64,000 nt of DNA, taken from the NCBI RefSeq assembly GCF_001183865.1, contig NZ_CP012020.1, positions 1,364,001-1,428,000 on the forward strand. Direction: 5' to 3'. Positions 20,085-27,632 of this stretch are shown here, one piece after another; position 1 is the first letter of the stretch; every line of letters starts with the position of its first letter. This DNA comes from Methylophilus sp. TWE2. Lineage in GTDB: Bacteria; Pseudomonadota; Gammaproteobacteria; Burkholderiales; Methylophilaceae. The notes under the pieces were generated by a model, which ran no database searches, was not told where the DNA came from, and was given only the letters and a program-made list of their open reading frames with translations. The translations under genes were made by a program, and so were the position numbers.

Positions 20085-20612
20085 ATGCAAGTTAAAGCGT
20101 CAATTCTGGTAGCCGCGGTATGCGGTTTGTTGTCCGGTCAGGCATTCGCTGACCATGAAACCATCAAGCCAAAGGCTTACGACAGCCTGGGTAAGTGCGT
20201 GAAAGCAGCCTTGTCCAAACACGACGGCAAAATTGTCAAGGTGGAAGCCAAGTCAGAGCGTAAGCAATTAGTATACGAATTTGATGTGCAATCCAACGAT
20301 GGCAAAGCATGGGATATTGAGTGCAATGCAAAAACAGGCAAGATTACAGAAATAGAAGAAGAAGTTGCGGCGGATGACGAAAGATTCAAGGCACTGGCTA
20401 AAGTGACTGAAGATGACGCCAAGGCCACTGCACTGGCAGCGCATCCTGGCAAGGTGGTTGAAGTTGAATATGAGCTCGAGCCAGATGGCAAAGCATCTTA
20501 CGAATTTGACATTCTGGAAGCCGACAACGAAGAAGTAAAAGTCGAAGTGGATGCTAGCAGCGGTAAAATCGTAGAAACCAGTTACGAAGTGTACCAAATC
20601 GGTCAGGAGTAA
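20085..20612 (+). CDS. Exported protein with two PepSY-type repeats
   Basis: 175 residues beginning with a Sec signal peptide (cleavage after GQAFA). The mature part holds two related units: one with [18 protein letters not shown] and the second with [20 protein letters not shown], the strand-rich pattern of PepSY domains, each followed by a GKI turn. Both are acidic. ATG 20085 is chosen because AAGGAG lies 8 nt upstream and it starts the signal peptide; the longer open frame has no ribosome site. PepSY proteins often inhibit proteases or bind metal; the role here is unknown. Confidence 0.75.
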   Translation: MQVKASILVAAVCGLLSGQAFADHETIKPKAYDSLGKCVKAALSKHDGKIVKVEAKSERKQLVYEFDVQSNDGKAWDIECNAKTGKITEIEEEVAADDERFKALAKVTEDDAKATALAAHPGKVVEVEYELEPDGKASYEFDILEADNEEVKVEVDASSGKIVETSYEVYQIGQE

Positions 20613-20669
20613 ATTGACCGGTGGAGTGATGCGGCTGTCGTTCTCTGCAGTTCGTTATACTCAAAAGCA

Positions 20670-20698
20670 AAAGGCACCGCAATGCGGTGCCTTTTTTG
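20670..20698 (+). terminator. Rho-independent terminator after the PepSY gene
   Basis: AAGGCACCGC-AAT-GCGGTGCC stem followed by TTTTTT. Confidence 0.85.
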
Positions 20699-20952
20699 CA
20701 TCAGATCAATATGCAAGTGAGGGAGTGTCTACCCCGATACCAGCGGATATGCAGTCAGCTGGTATCGGTCCTAGTGATAGCTCACTCCCAATGAGTCAAC
20801 AGCATTTAACGTGCCATAATGTTTGATGAGTTTAAGTGATTGACTTGGTAGTGTATTTATTGTGTAAATAGGAATTTATCCTGAATTTTTGGTGGTTGTT
20901 AATAGCCAGTATTTTATTTTTTGGTTGCTTTCAGCCGAAGCTGGATTGACAT
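20699..20952. other. Intergenic stretch between PepSY terminator and regulator gene
   Basis: No gene is supported in this stretch. The only structure seen is an 11-bp perfect inverted repeat at 20734-20768. The 3' end of the minus-strand regulator gene faces this region; no T-run hairpin for it is evident. Confidence 0.5.
20734..20768. repeat. Perfect 11-bp inverted repeat
   Basis: CCGATACCAGC and GCTGGTATCGG separated by 13 nt. There is no T-run on either side, so it is not an evident terminator. It could be an operator or a dispersed palindromic element. Confidence 0.5.
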
Positions 20953-22044
20953 TTATGGCAACAAGCGCTGAATGGTTGACAGCAATTTTTTATATTCGCC
21001 TCGCTTGATCAGTTCACTTTGCGCCAGCATATTAAGCAATGCCGGTTGATGCTCTTCATTTAATTCATTCAGAAAATCCTCGCTGAACCCTAAATTGCTG
21101 GCTACATAAGTCAGGTTGAACATATCGCAATGGTTGCCATACAAGCTGCCGAGCAAGTAACTTTTCGCATATTTGGTTGACAAAGACATGTCGTCTTGCA
21201 GATCAGGGAGGCGGTGACGCTGATCGTCAATCAGCAAGAGATGGTAGTCAGACAGTTTTTGCAACAATAGCGCTTGTTCGGCTTCTGCATGTTGCTGCTG
21301 AATGAGGCTGGCGCTATCACACCAGATAGCGGCTACCGGGTAATTGATACAATATTTTTCAACCTGTTCAATAAAGAGTCTCACTTGTCCAACATTCATT
21401 TCCGGTAGGCGCAGGACCGCGACGCCTTGTCTTCTCAGGCGCAACTCCAAAGCAGGACTGACGGTATGATCAACCAGCAAGTATCCTTGACCAAGGTTGA
21501 GGCTATGGACCAGTGCAGTTTGTAGGGCGGGCCAATGACCACAGGCAATGTGTTCTGGCGAGACCAGGTAACGGCGTTCATGGGCCAGCAAGTTTGCCAG
21601 CATATTCTTCAGGTCGAATAAACCGGTGACATCATAATCTTGCGGACGCAGCTTATGTATATGCAAGGCTACGCGACGGAAGTGGTAAATGCAGGCCTTT
21701 TGTATTAATTGCTGAATACTGCTGGCCACAGTGTTTGTGATAGAGGGGACATTCGCCGGGCTTTGCGGAGCTAAAAGAATGTGATGCGGATTTTCAGAAA
21801 CAAACGTGCCTCGTTTGGGCTGCGTATAAATAAGTCCTTGAGCAGCCAGCTCTTCATACACCCGTGAAACAGTTTTTCGGTTGATGCCCAAGCGCTGGGC
21901 AATATCGCGGGAGCTGGGCAGGGCGCTACCCCCCAGCCAGGATCCACCTTCAATCATGCTGCGGAAATGTTCGGTCAATTGTTGGTGGATGGAGGAGGGG
22001 GAATTCTTATCCAGAACCAGAGAATAATGCCAGGGTCTTAGCAC
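20953..22044 (-). CDS. Degenerate MocR/GntR-family regulator
   Basis: 363 residues. Residues 15-85 form a GntR-type winged helix (ALPSSRDIAQRLGINRKTVSRVYEEL). The rest aligns in outline with the aminotransferase-like domain of MocR regulators, but key PLP positions are changed: the EDDYD-type motif is IDDQR (272-276), and where the Schiff-base Lys should stand the sequence is LLGSLYGNHCD (297-307), with no Lys. The domain is also shorter than usual. So it probably does not bind PLP as an aldimine. Start is GTG at 22044. It is divergent from xoxF and so a candidate regulator of it; this is inference. Confidence 0.72.
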   Translation of the reverse strand: MLRPWHYSLVLDKNSPSSIHQQLTEHFRSMIEGGSWLGGSALPSSRDIAQRLGINRKTVSRVYEELAAQGLIYTQPKRGTFVSENPHHILLAPQSPANVPSITNTVASSIQQLIQKACIYHFRRVALHIHKLRPQDYDVTGLFDLKNMLANLLAHERRYLVSPEHIACGHWPALQTALVHSLNLGQGYLLVDHTVSPALELRLRRQGVAVLRLPEMNVGQVRLFIEQVEKYCINYPVAAIWCDSASLIQQQHAEAEQALLLQKLSDYHLLLIDDQRHRLPDLQDDMSLSTKYAKSYLLGSLYGNHCDMFNLTYVASNLGFSEDFLNELNEEHQPALLNMLAQSELIKRGEYKKLLSTIQRLLP

Positions 22045-22077
22045 GGCCAGTATCTACCTTGTTAATCAAGTAAGCGG

Positions 22078-22103
22078 GTAACGCCTATCGTTGTAGGCGT
22101 TAC
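22078..22103. promoter_or_regulatory. Perfect 10-bp inverted repeat upstream of the MocR-like gene
   Basis: GTAACGCCTA and TAGGCGTTAC separated by TCGTTG, 34 nt before the regulator's GTG. The symmetry fits a dimeric winged-helix operator, possibly autoregulatory. No T-run follows, so it is not a terminator. Confidence 0.5.
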
Positions 22104-22203
22104 GGTTACCTGAAGGGCATACTAGGACATGGCCTTCGATGATGGAATAATACAAAAAAAATGCAATTCCATAAAGTTTTAGGAAAAAATCCCTATCTGG
22201 CCC

Positions 22204-22329
22204 ATGAATAAAACCGCAATCTGGCTGGGTGTCGTAGGAGGATATTTATATTACAGTTACATTCGCTTAATAGATGTATTAAAAAGTAACATCCGGCTCA
22301 CTGGGATCCTAGTACCAGCGATAACTTAA
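22204..22329 (+). CDS. Possible 41-residue leader ORF upstream of xoxF
   Basis: ATG to TAA frame encoding a peptide with a hydrophobic start (MNKTAIWLGVVGGYLYY) that could be a single membrane helix. No clear Shine-Dalgarno precedes it, so it may be fortuitous. If translated it would lie in the xoxF 5' region, 64 nt before the xoxF ATG. Confidence 0.2.
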   Translation: MNKTAIWLGVVGGYLYYSYIRLIDVLKSNIRLTGILVPAIT

Positions 22330-22354
22330 GCACAATGCAATTTTCCTTCATGCT

Positions 22355-22370
22355 CAAGATTGCAATCTTG
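22355..22370. promoter_or_regulatory. 16-bp perfect palindrome just before xoxF
   Basis: CAAGATTGCAATCTTG is identical to its own reverse complement and ends 23 nt before the xoxF ATG, upstream of the GGAG ribosome site. This is a good candidate operator or 5'-UTR element. Confidence 0.5.
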
Positions 22371-22393
22371 TGATTTATCTTTGGAGATATACT

Positions 22394-24265
22394 ATGATCA
22401 AAACCAAAACAGCTTTCGGCATTGCTGCCAGCGTTGCGTTAGCCTTGCCTGTATTGGCTTTTGCTGCAGCTGACCAAGAAGCTGCGATGAAAGACTCAAA
22501 CAACTGGGTGCATCCACGTGGTCAACACAACAACCAGGGTTACAGCGCCTTGGCACAAATCAACAAGGGCAATATTAAAAACCTGAAAATGGCCTGGACA
22601 TTCGCTACTGGCGTTAACCGCGGTCACGAGGGCTCCCCTATTGTTTTAGGCAACATGATGTATATCGTGACTGCTTTCCCAAACAATGTATATGCCTTGG
22701 ATTTAAACGATAACCAGAAAATTGTCTGGTCCTATTTCCCTAAACAAGACCCAAGCGTTCAGGCAGTTCTGTGCTGTGACAACGTGACACGTGGCCTTGG
22801 TTTTGGCGACGGCAAGATCTTCCTGCAACAGAATGACGGCTTGCTGGTTGCTCTGGATGCTAAAGATGGCAAAAAAATCTGGGAAGTTAAAAACACTGAT
22901 CCAAAAGTCGGTGCCACTAATACCAACGCGCCACACGTGATCAAAGACAAAGTATTGACCGGTTGTTCAGGTGCTGAATTCGGCGTACGTTGCTTTATCG
23001 CTGCATACAACCTGAAAGACGGCGCTCTGGCATGGAAAGCGTATTCCACAGGCCCAGATGCTGAAACATTGCACGACGCTAACACAAACAAAGATAACCC
23101 ACTGTACAACGCGCTGTCTGTTTACCAGGATGTAAACGGTGGTAACAAAGAGGGTGGTTCCTTCAAGCGTCTGTCTGCTGATCAGATCAAGGGTGGCGAA
23201 AAAGAGCTGGGTACACGTACCTGGTTGAAACCACAAGCAATTAAAGACGGTTGGCAACATGGTGGCGGTTCCGTATGGGGCTGGTGGCCGTATGATGCAC
23301 GTACAAACCTGGTTTACTACGGTGCCGGTAACCCATCCGTGTGGAACCCAGATGTACGTCCAGGCGACAACAAGTGGTCCATGACTGTGACTGCGCGTGA
23401 TTTGGACACTGGTGTGGCTAAATGGGCGATGCAAATGACGCCACATGATGAGTGGGACTACGACGGCGTCAACGAAGTGATCCTGTTCGACAAAGGTGGC
23501 AAAACATACGCATGGCACCATGACCGTAACGGTTTTGCTTACACTTGGAATGCGGTGACTGGTACATTGATCGCCGCTGAGAAAGTGCATCCATTCGTTA
23601 ACTGGGCTAACGATGTTGACCTGAAAACAGGTGTACCAAGCAAAGACGGCCGTTATTCTACTCACCAGGATTACAACGCCAAGGGTATCTGCCCGGCGGC
23701 TTTGGGTACCAAAGACCAACAGCCAGCGGCTTACTCTCCAAAAACTGGTCTGATGTACTCTCCACTGAACCACGTGTGCATGACATACGAGCCAGTTGAG
23801 TCTAAATACGTGGCTGGTCAACCATGGGTTGGTGCGACACTGACCATGTTTGCTGGTCCAGACGGCGTGATGGGTGGTTTCGGTGCTTACGACCCAATGA
23901 CCAACAAAAAAGTCTGGTACAACAAAGAGAAGTTCTCAGCCTGGAGCGGTGCATTGACGACTGCTTCTGACCTGGTGTTCTACGGTACTTTGGATCGCTG
24001 GTTCAAAGCTGTGGATGCGAAATCCGGTAAAGAGCTGTGGAAGTTCCAGGTGGGTTCAGGTGCCATTGGTAACGCATTCACCTACGGCAACAAGGGTAAG
24101 CAATACGTAGGTATCTTGTCCGGTATCGGCGGTTGGGCTGGTGTTGCGATGAACCTGGGTATGACAACCGACACCGACGCACTGGGTGCTGCTGGTGGCT
24201 ACAAAGAGTTGACCAAGTACAACGCTGCTCCTGGCGGCGGTGCATTGAACGTGTTTGCCCTGTAA
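22394..24265 (+). CDS. xoxF: Lanthanide-dependent PQQ methanol dehydrogenase XoxF
   Basis: Periplasmic quinoprotein oxidising methanol. 623 residues from ATG 22394 (GGAG upstream), with signal peptide cleaved after LAFA near residue 24. Eight-blade propeller repeats, the vicinal disulfide LCCDN (Cys127-Cys128) and the motif EWDYDGVNE are seen; Asp355 is the catalytic Asp and Asp357 is the extra Asp that marks lanthanide enzymes, where MxaF has Ala. Compared with MxaF, and with XoxF5 as I recall it, there is an insertion of roughly 25 residues around 230-277, so I suspect the XoxF4 clade of Methylophilaceae. No xoxG or xoxJ lies next to it. Its divergent neighbour is the MocR-like regulator. 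Confidence 0.93.
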   Translation: MIKTKTAFGIAASVALALPVLAFAAADQEAAMKDSNNWVHPRGQHNNQGYSALAQINKGNIKNLKMAWTFATGVNRGHEGSPIVLGNMMYIVTAFPNNVYALDLNDNQKIVWSYFPKQDPSVQAVLCCDNVTRGLGFGDGKIFLQQNDGLLVALDAKDGKKIWEVKNTDPKVGATNTNAPHVIKDKVLTGCSGAEFGVRCFIAAYNLKDGALAWKAYSTGPDAETLHDANTNKDNPLYNALSVYQDVNGGNKEGGSFKRLSADQIKGGEKELGTRTWLKPQAIKDGWQHGGGSVWGWWPYDARTNLVYYGAGNPSVWNPDVRPGDNKWSMTVTARDLDTGVAKWAMQMTPHDEWDYDGVNEVILFDKGGKTYAWHHDRNGFAYTWNAVTGTLIAAEKVHPFVNWANDVDLKTGVPSKDGRYSTHQDYNAKGICPAALGTKDQQPAAYSPKTGLMYSPLNHVCMTYEPVESKYVAGQPWVGATLTMFAGPDGVMGGFGAYDPMTNKKVWYNKEKFSAWSGALTTASDLVFYGTLDRWFKAVDAKSGKELWKFQVGSGAIGNAFTYGNKGKQYVGILSGIGGWAGVAMNLGMTTDTDALGAAGGYKELTKYNAAPGGGALNVFAL

Positions 24266-24304
24266 TTTGAGAGTCTTTTCAAATTGCGTGTAAACGCACG
24301 TTGA

Positions 24305-24341
24305 CCAAAAAACACCCTGCTCCGGCAGGGTGTTTTGTTTT
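24305..24341. terminator. Rho-independent terminator between xoxF and rsgA
   Basis: ACACCCTGC-TCCG-GCAGGGTGT hairpin with T-run on the plus strand and A-run on the left, so it can act for xoxF and for the convergent rsgA. Confidence 0.9.
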
Positions 24342-24382
24342 ATCAGGCAAGGTTTGAAAGCTTAGGGAAGAAAAGTGCCAAG

Positions 24383-25258
24383 TTAGCCGTAAAGTTGTAC
24401 TGAGTTTTCAGCGCGGATTTGCAGGAATATCTGATGGCGTTCGGGTGAAATCTGACCGTCAGCCAAGGCCTGTAGAATGACACAGCCTGGTTCGTGCGTA
24501 TGGGTGCAATTGTTGAATTTACAATGACCGATAAACGGCCTGAATTCGACAAACGCATACTCCAGCTCTGCTTCTTCAATATGGTATAACCCGAATTCTT
24601 GTAAACCGGGCGAGTCAATAATGGCGCTATCGCTATCCAGGTGATACAAATGTGTCGCTGTCGTTGTATGTTTACCGCTGTCCAGCGTAGCGCTGATTTC
24701 CTGTGTTTTGCTGCGTGCTTCTGGCAGCAGGCTGTTAATAATCGTTGATTTACCCATGCCAGACTGGCCGACAAGGGCGCTGGTGTGTCCCTCAAGTAAA
24801 GGTCTTAAGCAATCAACGGAGTCCGTCGCATTCAGCTGCAGGGTAAGGTAACCTAGCGCTGCATATTGCTGCAGTTTTTGCATCGCTTGCGGGTTGGGCA
24901 GGTCACATTTATTCAGGATGATGACTGCCCGTATGCCTGCTGCTTCGGCCGCAATCAGGCAACGATTCAGCAAGTCTTCATAAAAGCTGGGTTGTGTGGC
25001 CAGCACAATCAGGATTTGTGTGACATTGGCTGCCAGTATCTTGCTTTTGTACGCATTGCTGCGGTAGAGCAGAGTCTGGCGTTCGGCTGTTTTTTCAATC
25101 ACGCCTTCATTATTGGCAGTCAGTTTGACTGTGACACGGTCACCTGCCGCATTATCGACTTTTTTACCACGTGTGACACAGCTCAGAATGCGTCCATCGG
25201 GCAATTCTACGTTATAGCGCTTGCCGTAGGCAGCGACAATGAGACCTTCAAGGGACAT
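24383..25258 (-). CDS. rsgA: Ribosome small-subunit GTPase RsgA
   Basis: Circularly permuted GTPase that checks late 30S maturation. 291 residues: N-terminal OB fold, then G4 (LNKCDLP), G1 (GQSGMGKSTIINSL) and G3 (DSPGLQEFGL) in permuted order, and a C-terminal zinc site formed by CKFNNCTHTHEPGC. It is 1 nt from the upstream cytochrome gene, so it sits in a tight operon with that gene and the M48 protease. Confidence 0.95.
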   Translation of the reverse strand: MSLEGLIVAAYGKRYNVELPDGRILSCVTRGKKVDNAAGDRVTVKLTANNEGVIEKTAERQTLLYRSNAYKSKILAANVTQILIVLATQPSFYEDLLNRCLIAAEAAGIRAVIILNKCDLPNPQAMQKLQQYAALGYLTLQLNATDSVDCLRPLLEGHTSALVGQSGMGKSTIINSLLPEARSKTQEISATLDSGKHTTTATHLYHLDSDSAIIDSPGLQEFGLYHIEEAELEYAFVEFRPFIGHCKFNNCTHTHEPGCVILQALADGQISPERHQIFLQIRAENSVQLYG

Positions 25259-25259
25259 G

Positions 25260-25559
25260 CTAGAAATGATAGTAGGTGTGATTTAAATACTGTACCACTA
25301 GCTGCTCTTCATCATCAAACCATTTCAGGTTGAGCATGGTGTTGCAGTTGGTGACTTGCGCTTTTAAACCATTGAAAGAACGCACTTTACGGTATTCACG
25401 TGTATAAATGCCACCGCCGTCGCCGCCAAAACTACTCGCATGGCAACTGATGCAATGGGTTTCGACCAGTGTTTTACCTGACTGCAGCGTGTTGTCTGCC
25501 GCACTTGCCGTGAAGGTGGCAAGTGCGAAAAAACTGGCGGTCAGCAAGCGTTGTTTCAT
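25260..25559 (-). CDS. Small monohaem cytochrome c
   Basis: 99 residues with a Sec signal peptide (cleavage after TASA) and one CISCH haem c-binding motif at about residue 37. No clear Met axial ligand in the usual place: the only internal Met is in NTMLNLKW, so that could be it. The gene overlaps the M48 protease gene by 4 nt (ATGA) and abuts rsgA, so it is translated with them. It is much smaller than the XoxG/MxaG cytochromes cL, so it is unlikely to be the methanol dehydrogenase acceptor. Confidence 0.75.
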   Translation of the reverse strand: MKQRLLTASFFALATFTASAADNTLQSGKTLVETHCISCHASSFGGDGGGIYTREYRKVRSFNGLKAQVTNCNTMLNLKWFDDEEQLVVQYLNHTYYHF

Positions 25560-26803
25560 GCGTAAGTCTGCAATTTGGCGATGCGCAGGCTGGCAGGCGG
25601 ATGTGAATCATAAAATGCTGAATGCAGTGGATCAGGGGTCAGTGTGGAGGCATTATCGCGGTACAGCTTGACCAGAGCATCAATCAGGAACTGTGGTTTG
25701 GATTGTTGTGCTGCATAGTGATCTGCTTCAAATTCATTGGTGCGGGAATAAGCGGCCAAGAGCGGGCGCAGGATAAACATAAAGACCGGTGACACCAATA
25801 CAAACAGCAGTAAGGCCATGTGATTGCTGGCTTCGGCAACGCCTAAGCCTGTGAAGAACCATTCCTGCTTGATCAGATAGCCCAGCAGCGCTAATCCGAG
25901 CAAACTCAAGCCAAACATCATCACAATGCGTTTGATGACATGCTGATGCTTGAAGTGTCCCAGCTCGTGCGCCAGAACAGCCTCTATTTCATCTGCACTT
26001 AATTTTTCCAGCAGGGTATCAAAAAAGACCACCCGTTTGTTTTTACCAAAACCGGTGAAATAGGCATTGCCATGGCCTGAGCGTGTAGAACCATCCATGA
26101 CAAACAGGCCCTGGCTGGTAAAACCGCATTTATGCAACAGCGCTTCAATACGCGCTTTAAGGGTTTGATCCTGCATGGGCGTGAATTTGTTAAATAACGG
26201 TGCAATCCAGATCGGATACACTGCTAACATAAACAGGTTGAACGCGCTCCAGATAAGCCACAAGTAGAGCCACCACCAGTCACCCGCGCCTTGCATGAGC
26301 CATAAGGCCACGAATAGAATCGGGCCACCGAGCAACAAGCCGACAATCGTATGTTTGACCAGATCAGAGAAAAACATGCTGCGAGACATTTTGTTAAACC
26401 CGAATTTTTCATCGACATTGAAGGTCTGGATGTAATCGAAGGGCAATGTCGCAACGCTGGAAATCAGCATCGCCGAGCAAATGACCAGGGCGCCACGAAT
26501 AATATCGTGGTCAGGTAGCCATTGTTGCCAGGTTTGATCAAGTATTTGCAATACACCGCCAAGGGTCAGTGCCAGTAAAACAACCGTTTCTATCAGGGTT
26601 TCACTCAACCGCAGCTTGACCTTTGCCGTGGTGTAATCTGCGGCTCGCTGGTGTGCCTCCAGGCTGATGGTGTGGCTAAACGCCACAGGCACTTGTTGGC
26701 GGTGTTGCTGAATGTGGCGGATGTGGCGCAACCCGAGCCAAGTGCGTACGGCAAGGCTGATGATGACTATCGTCACAAATATTTGAGTAAAAAGTCCGGA
26801 CAT
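25556..26803 (-). CDS. M48-family (Ste24-type) membrane metallopeptidase
   Basis: 415 residues with several membrane helices and the zinc motif HELGHFKHQH (HExxH), followed by a downstream Glu in RTNEFEADHYA. This is the Ste24/CAAX-protease architecture with N-terminal peptidase_M48 extension. It probably cleaves membrane or misfolded proteins. It is divergent from orn, a neighbour pair found in many Betaproteobacteria, and heads the operon with the cytochrome and rsgA. Confidence 0.88.
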   Translation of the reverse strand: MSGLFTQIFVTIVIISLAVRTWLGLRHIRHIQQHRQQVPVAFSHTISLEAHQRAADYTTAKVKLRLSETLIETVVLLALTLGGVLQILDQTWQQWLPDHDIIRGALVICSAMLISSVATLPFDYIQTFNVDEKFGFNKMSRSMFFSDLVKHTIVGLLLGGPILFVALWLMQGAGDWWWLYLWLIWSAFNLFMLAVYPIWIAPLFNKFTPMQDQTLKARIEALLHKCGFTSQGLFVMDGSTRSGHGNAYFTGFGKNKRVVFFDTLLEKLSADEIEAVLAHELGHFKHQHVIKRIVMMFGLSLLGLALLGYLIKQEWFFTGLGVAEASNHMALLLFVLVSPVFMFILRPLLAAYSRTNEFEADHYAAQQSKPQFLIDALVKLYRDNASTLTPDPLHSAFYDSHPPASLRIAKLQTYA

Positions 26804-26897
26804 AGGAAGTAGGTGGTTTTTAAATTGATTTCAGGATGCTATTTTGATGGATTTAACTCCACCTTGTTCACTGAACTGAATATAATGTTTCATTTTA

Positions 26898-27491
26898 ATG
26901 GAAATCATGACGAGAGGCACACAATTGGCAACTAATCAGGACAATTTAATCTGGCTGGATATGGAAATGAGTGGGTTGCTACCTGACAGTGATCGCATTC
27001 TTGAATTGGCGGCCGTGGTCACCGATGCACAATTGAATGTGATCGCTGAATCTCCTGTGCTGGTCGTGCATCAATCGGACGCTGTCCTGGATGGTATGGA
27101 TGCCTGGAATAAGGGAACACACGGACGCAGTGGACTGATTGATAAAGTGAAGACCTCCACACTGGATGAAGAGGCTGCCACAGATGCCATGCTGGCCTTT
27201 CTCAAAGAGCATGTCCCTGCTGGCAAGTCGCCGATGTGTGGTAACTCTATTTGTCAGGACAGGCGTTTTATGGCCCGCTACATGCCAAGGCTGGAGCAGT
27301 TCTTCCATTACCGTAATCTGGATGTGAGTGTTTTCAAAGAACTGTCTCGTCGCTGGCGCCCGGATATTTATGCAGGCTTTAAAAAAGCCAGCCGCCATGA
27401 GGCCTTGGCAGATATTTACGAATCCATTGATGAATTAAAGTATTACCGCGATCATTTCCTGAACATGACACCATCTGCCAAAACAGAGTGA
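26898..27491 (+). CDS. orn: Oligoribonuclease
   Basis: 3'-5' exonuclease that degrades 2-5-mer RNA and pGpG. DEDDh family: WLDMEMSGL holds the first Asp-Glu, with later [14 protein letters not shown] and [14 protein letters not shown] giving the remaining acidic residues and His. The 197 residues from 26898 include an N-terminal extension of about 17; a start at MTRG (26907) is also possible. Divergent from the M48 protease gene. Confidence 0.93.
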   Translation: MEIMTRGTQLATNQDNLIWLDMEMSGLLPDSDRILELAAVVTDAQLNVIAESPVLVVHQSDAVLDGMDAWNKGTHGRSGLIDKVKTSTLDEEAATDAMLAFLKEHVPAGKSPMCGNSICQDRRFMARYMPRLEQFFHYRNLDVSVFKELSRRWRPDIYAGFKKASRHEALADIYESIDELKYYRDHFLNMTPSAKTE

Positions 27492-27499
27492 GAAAAATC

Positions 27500-27532
27500 T
27501 GCATAAAAAAAAGACGCCTATTTGGCGTCTTG
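27500..27532 (-). terminator. Rho-independent terminator after glgA
   Basis: On the minus strand AGACGCC-AAATA-GGCGTCT is followed by eight T, about 100 nt beyond the glgA stop. It could also weakly end orn transcription. Confidence 0.7.
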
Positions 27533-27632
27533 AGGGAGGAGAAGTTAGCTTTGGAGAAGCTTGATTGGTAATAAGCACCTTCTATGCCAACTTTTCTTCA
27601 CTTTTTGTCGGTCACTTGTAAGTATTTGTTTA

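Larger units (their letters stand above)
22045..22393. promoter_or_regulatory. Divergent regulatory region of xoxF and the MocR-like gene
   Basis: 349 bp. It holds a 10-bp inverted repeat near the regulator side, a 16-bp perfect palindrome near xoxF, and a 41-codon open frame at 22204-22329. Promoters for both genes must lie here, but I cannot fix -35 and -10 boxes. Confidence 0.55.

Noticed and set aside
22967..23821. Long minus-strand open frame inside xoxF (284 codons)
   Set aside because: Shadow frame of a gene with strong codon bias; no ribosome site and no recognisable protein pattern.
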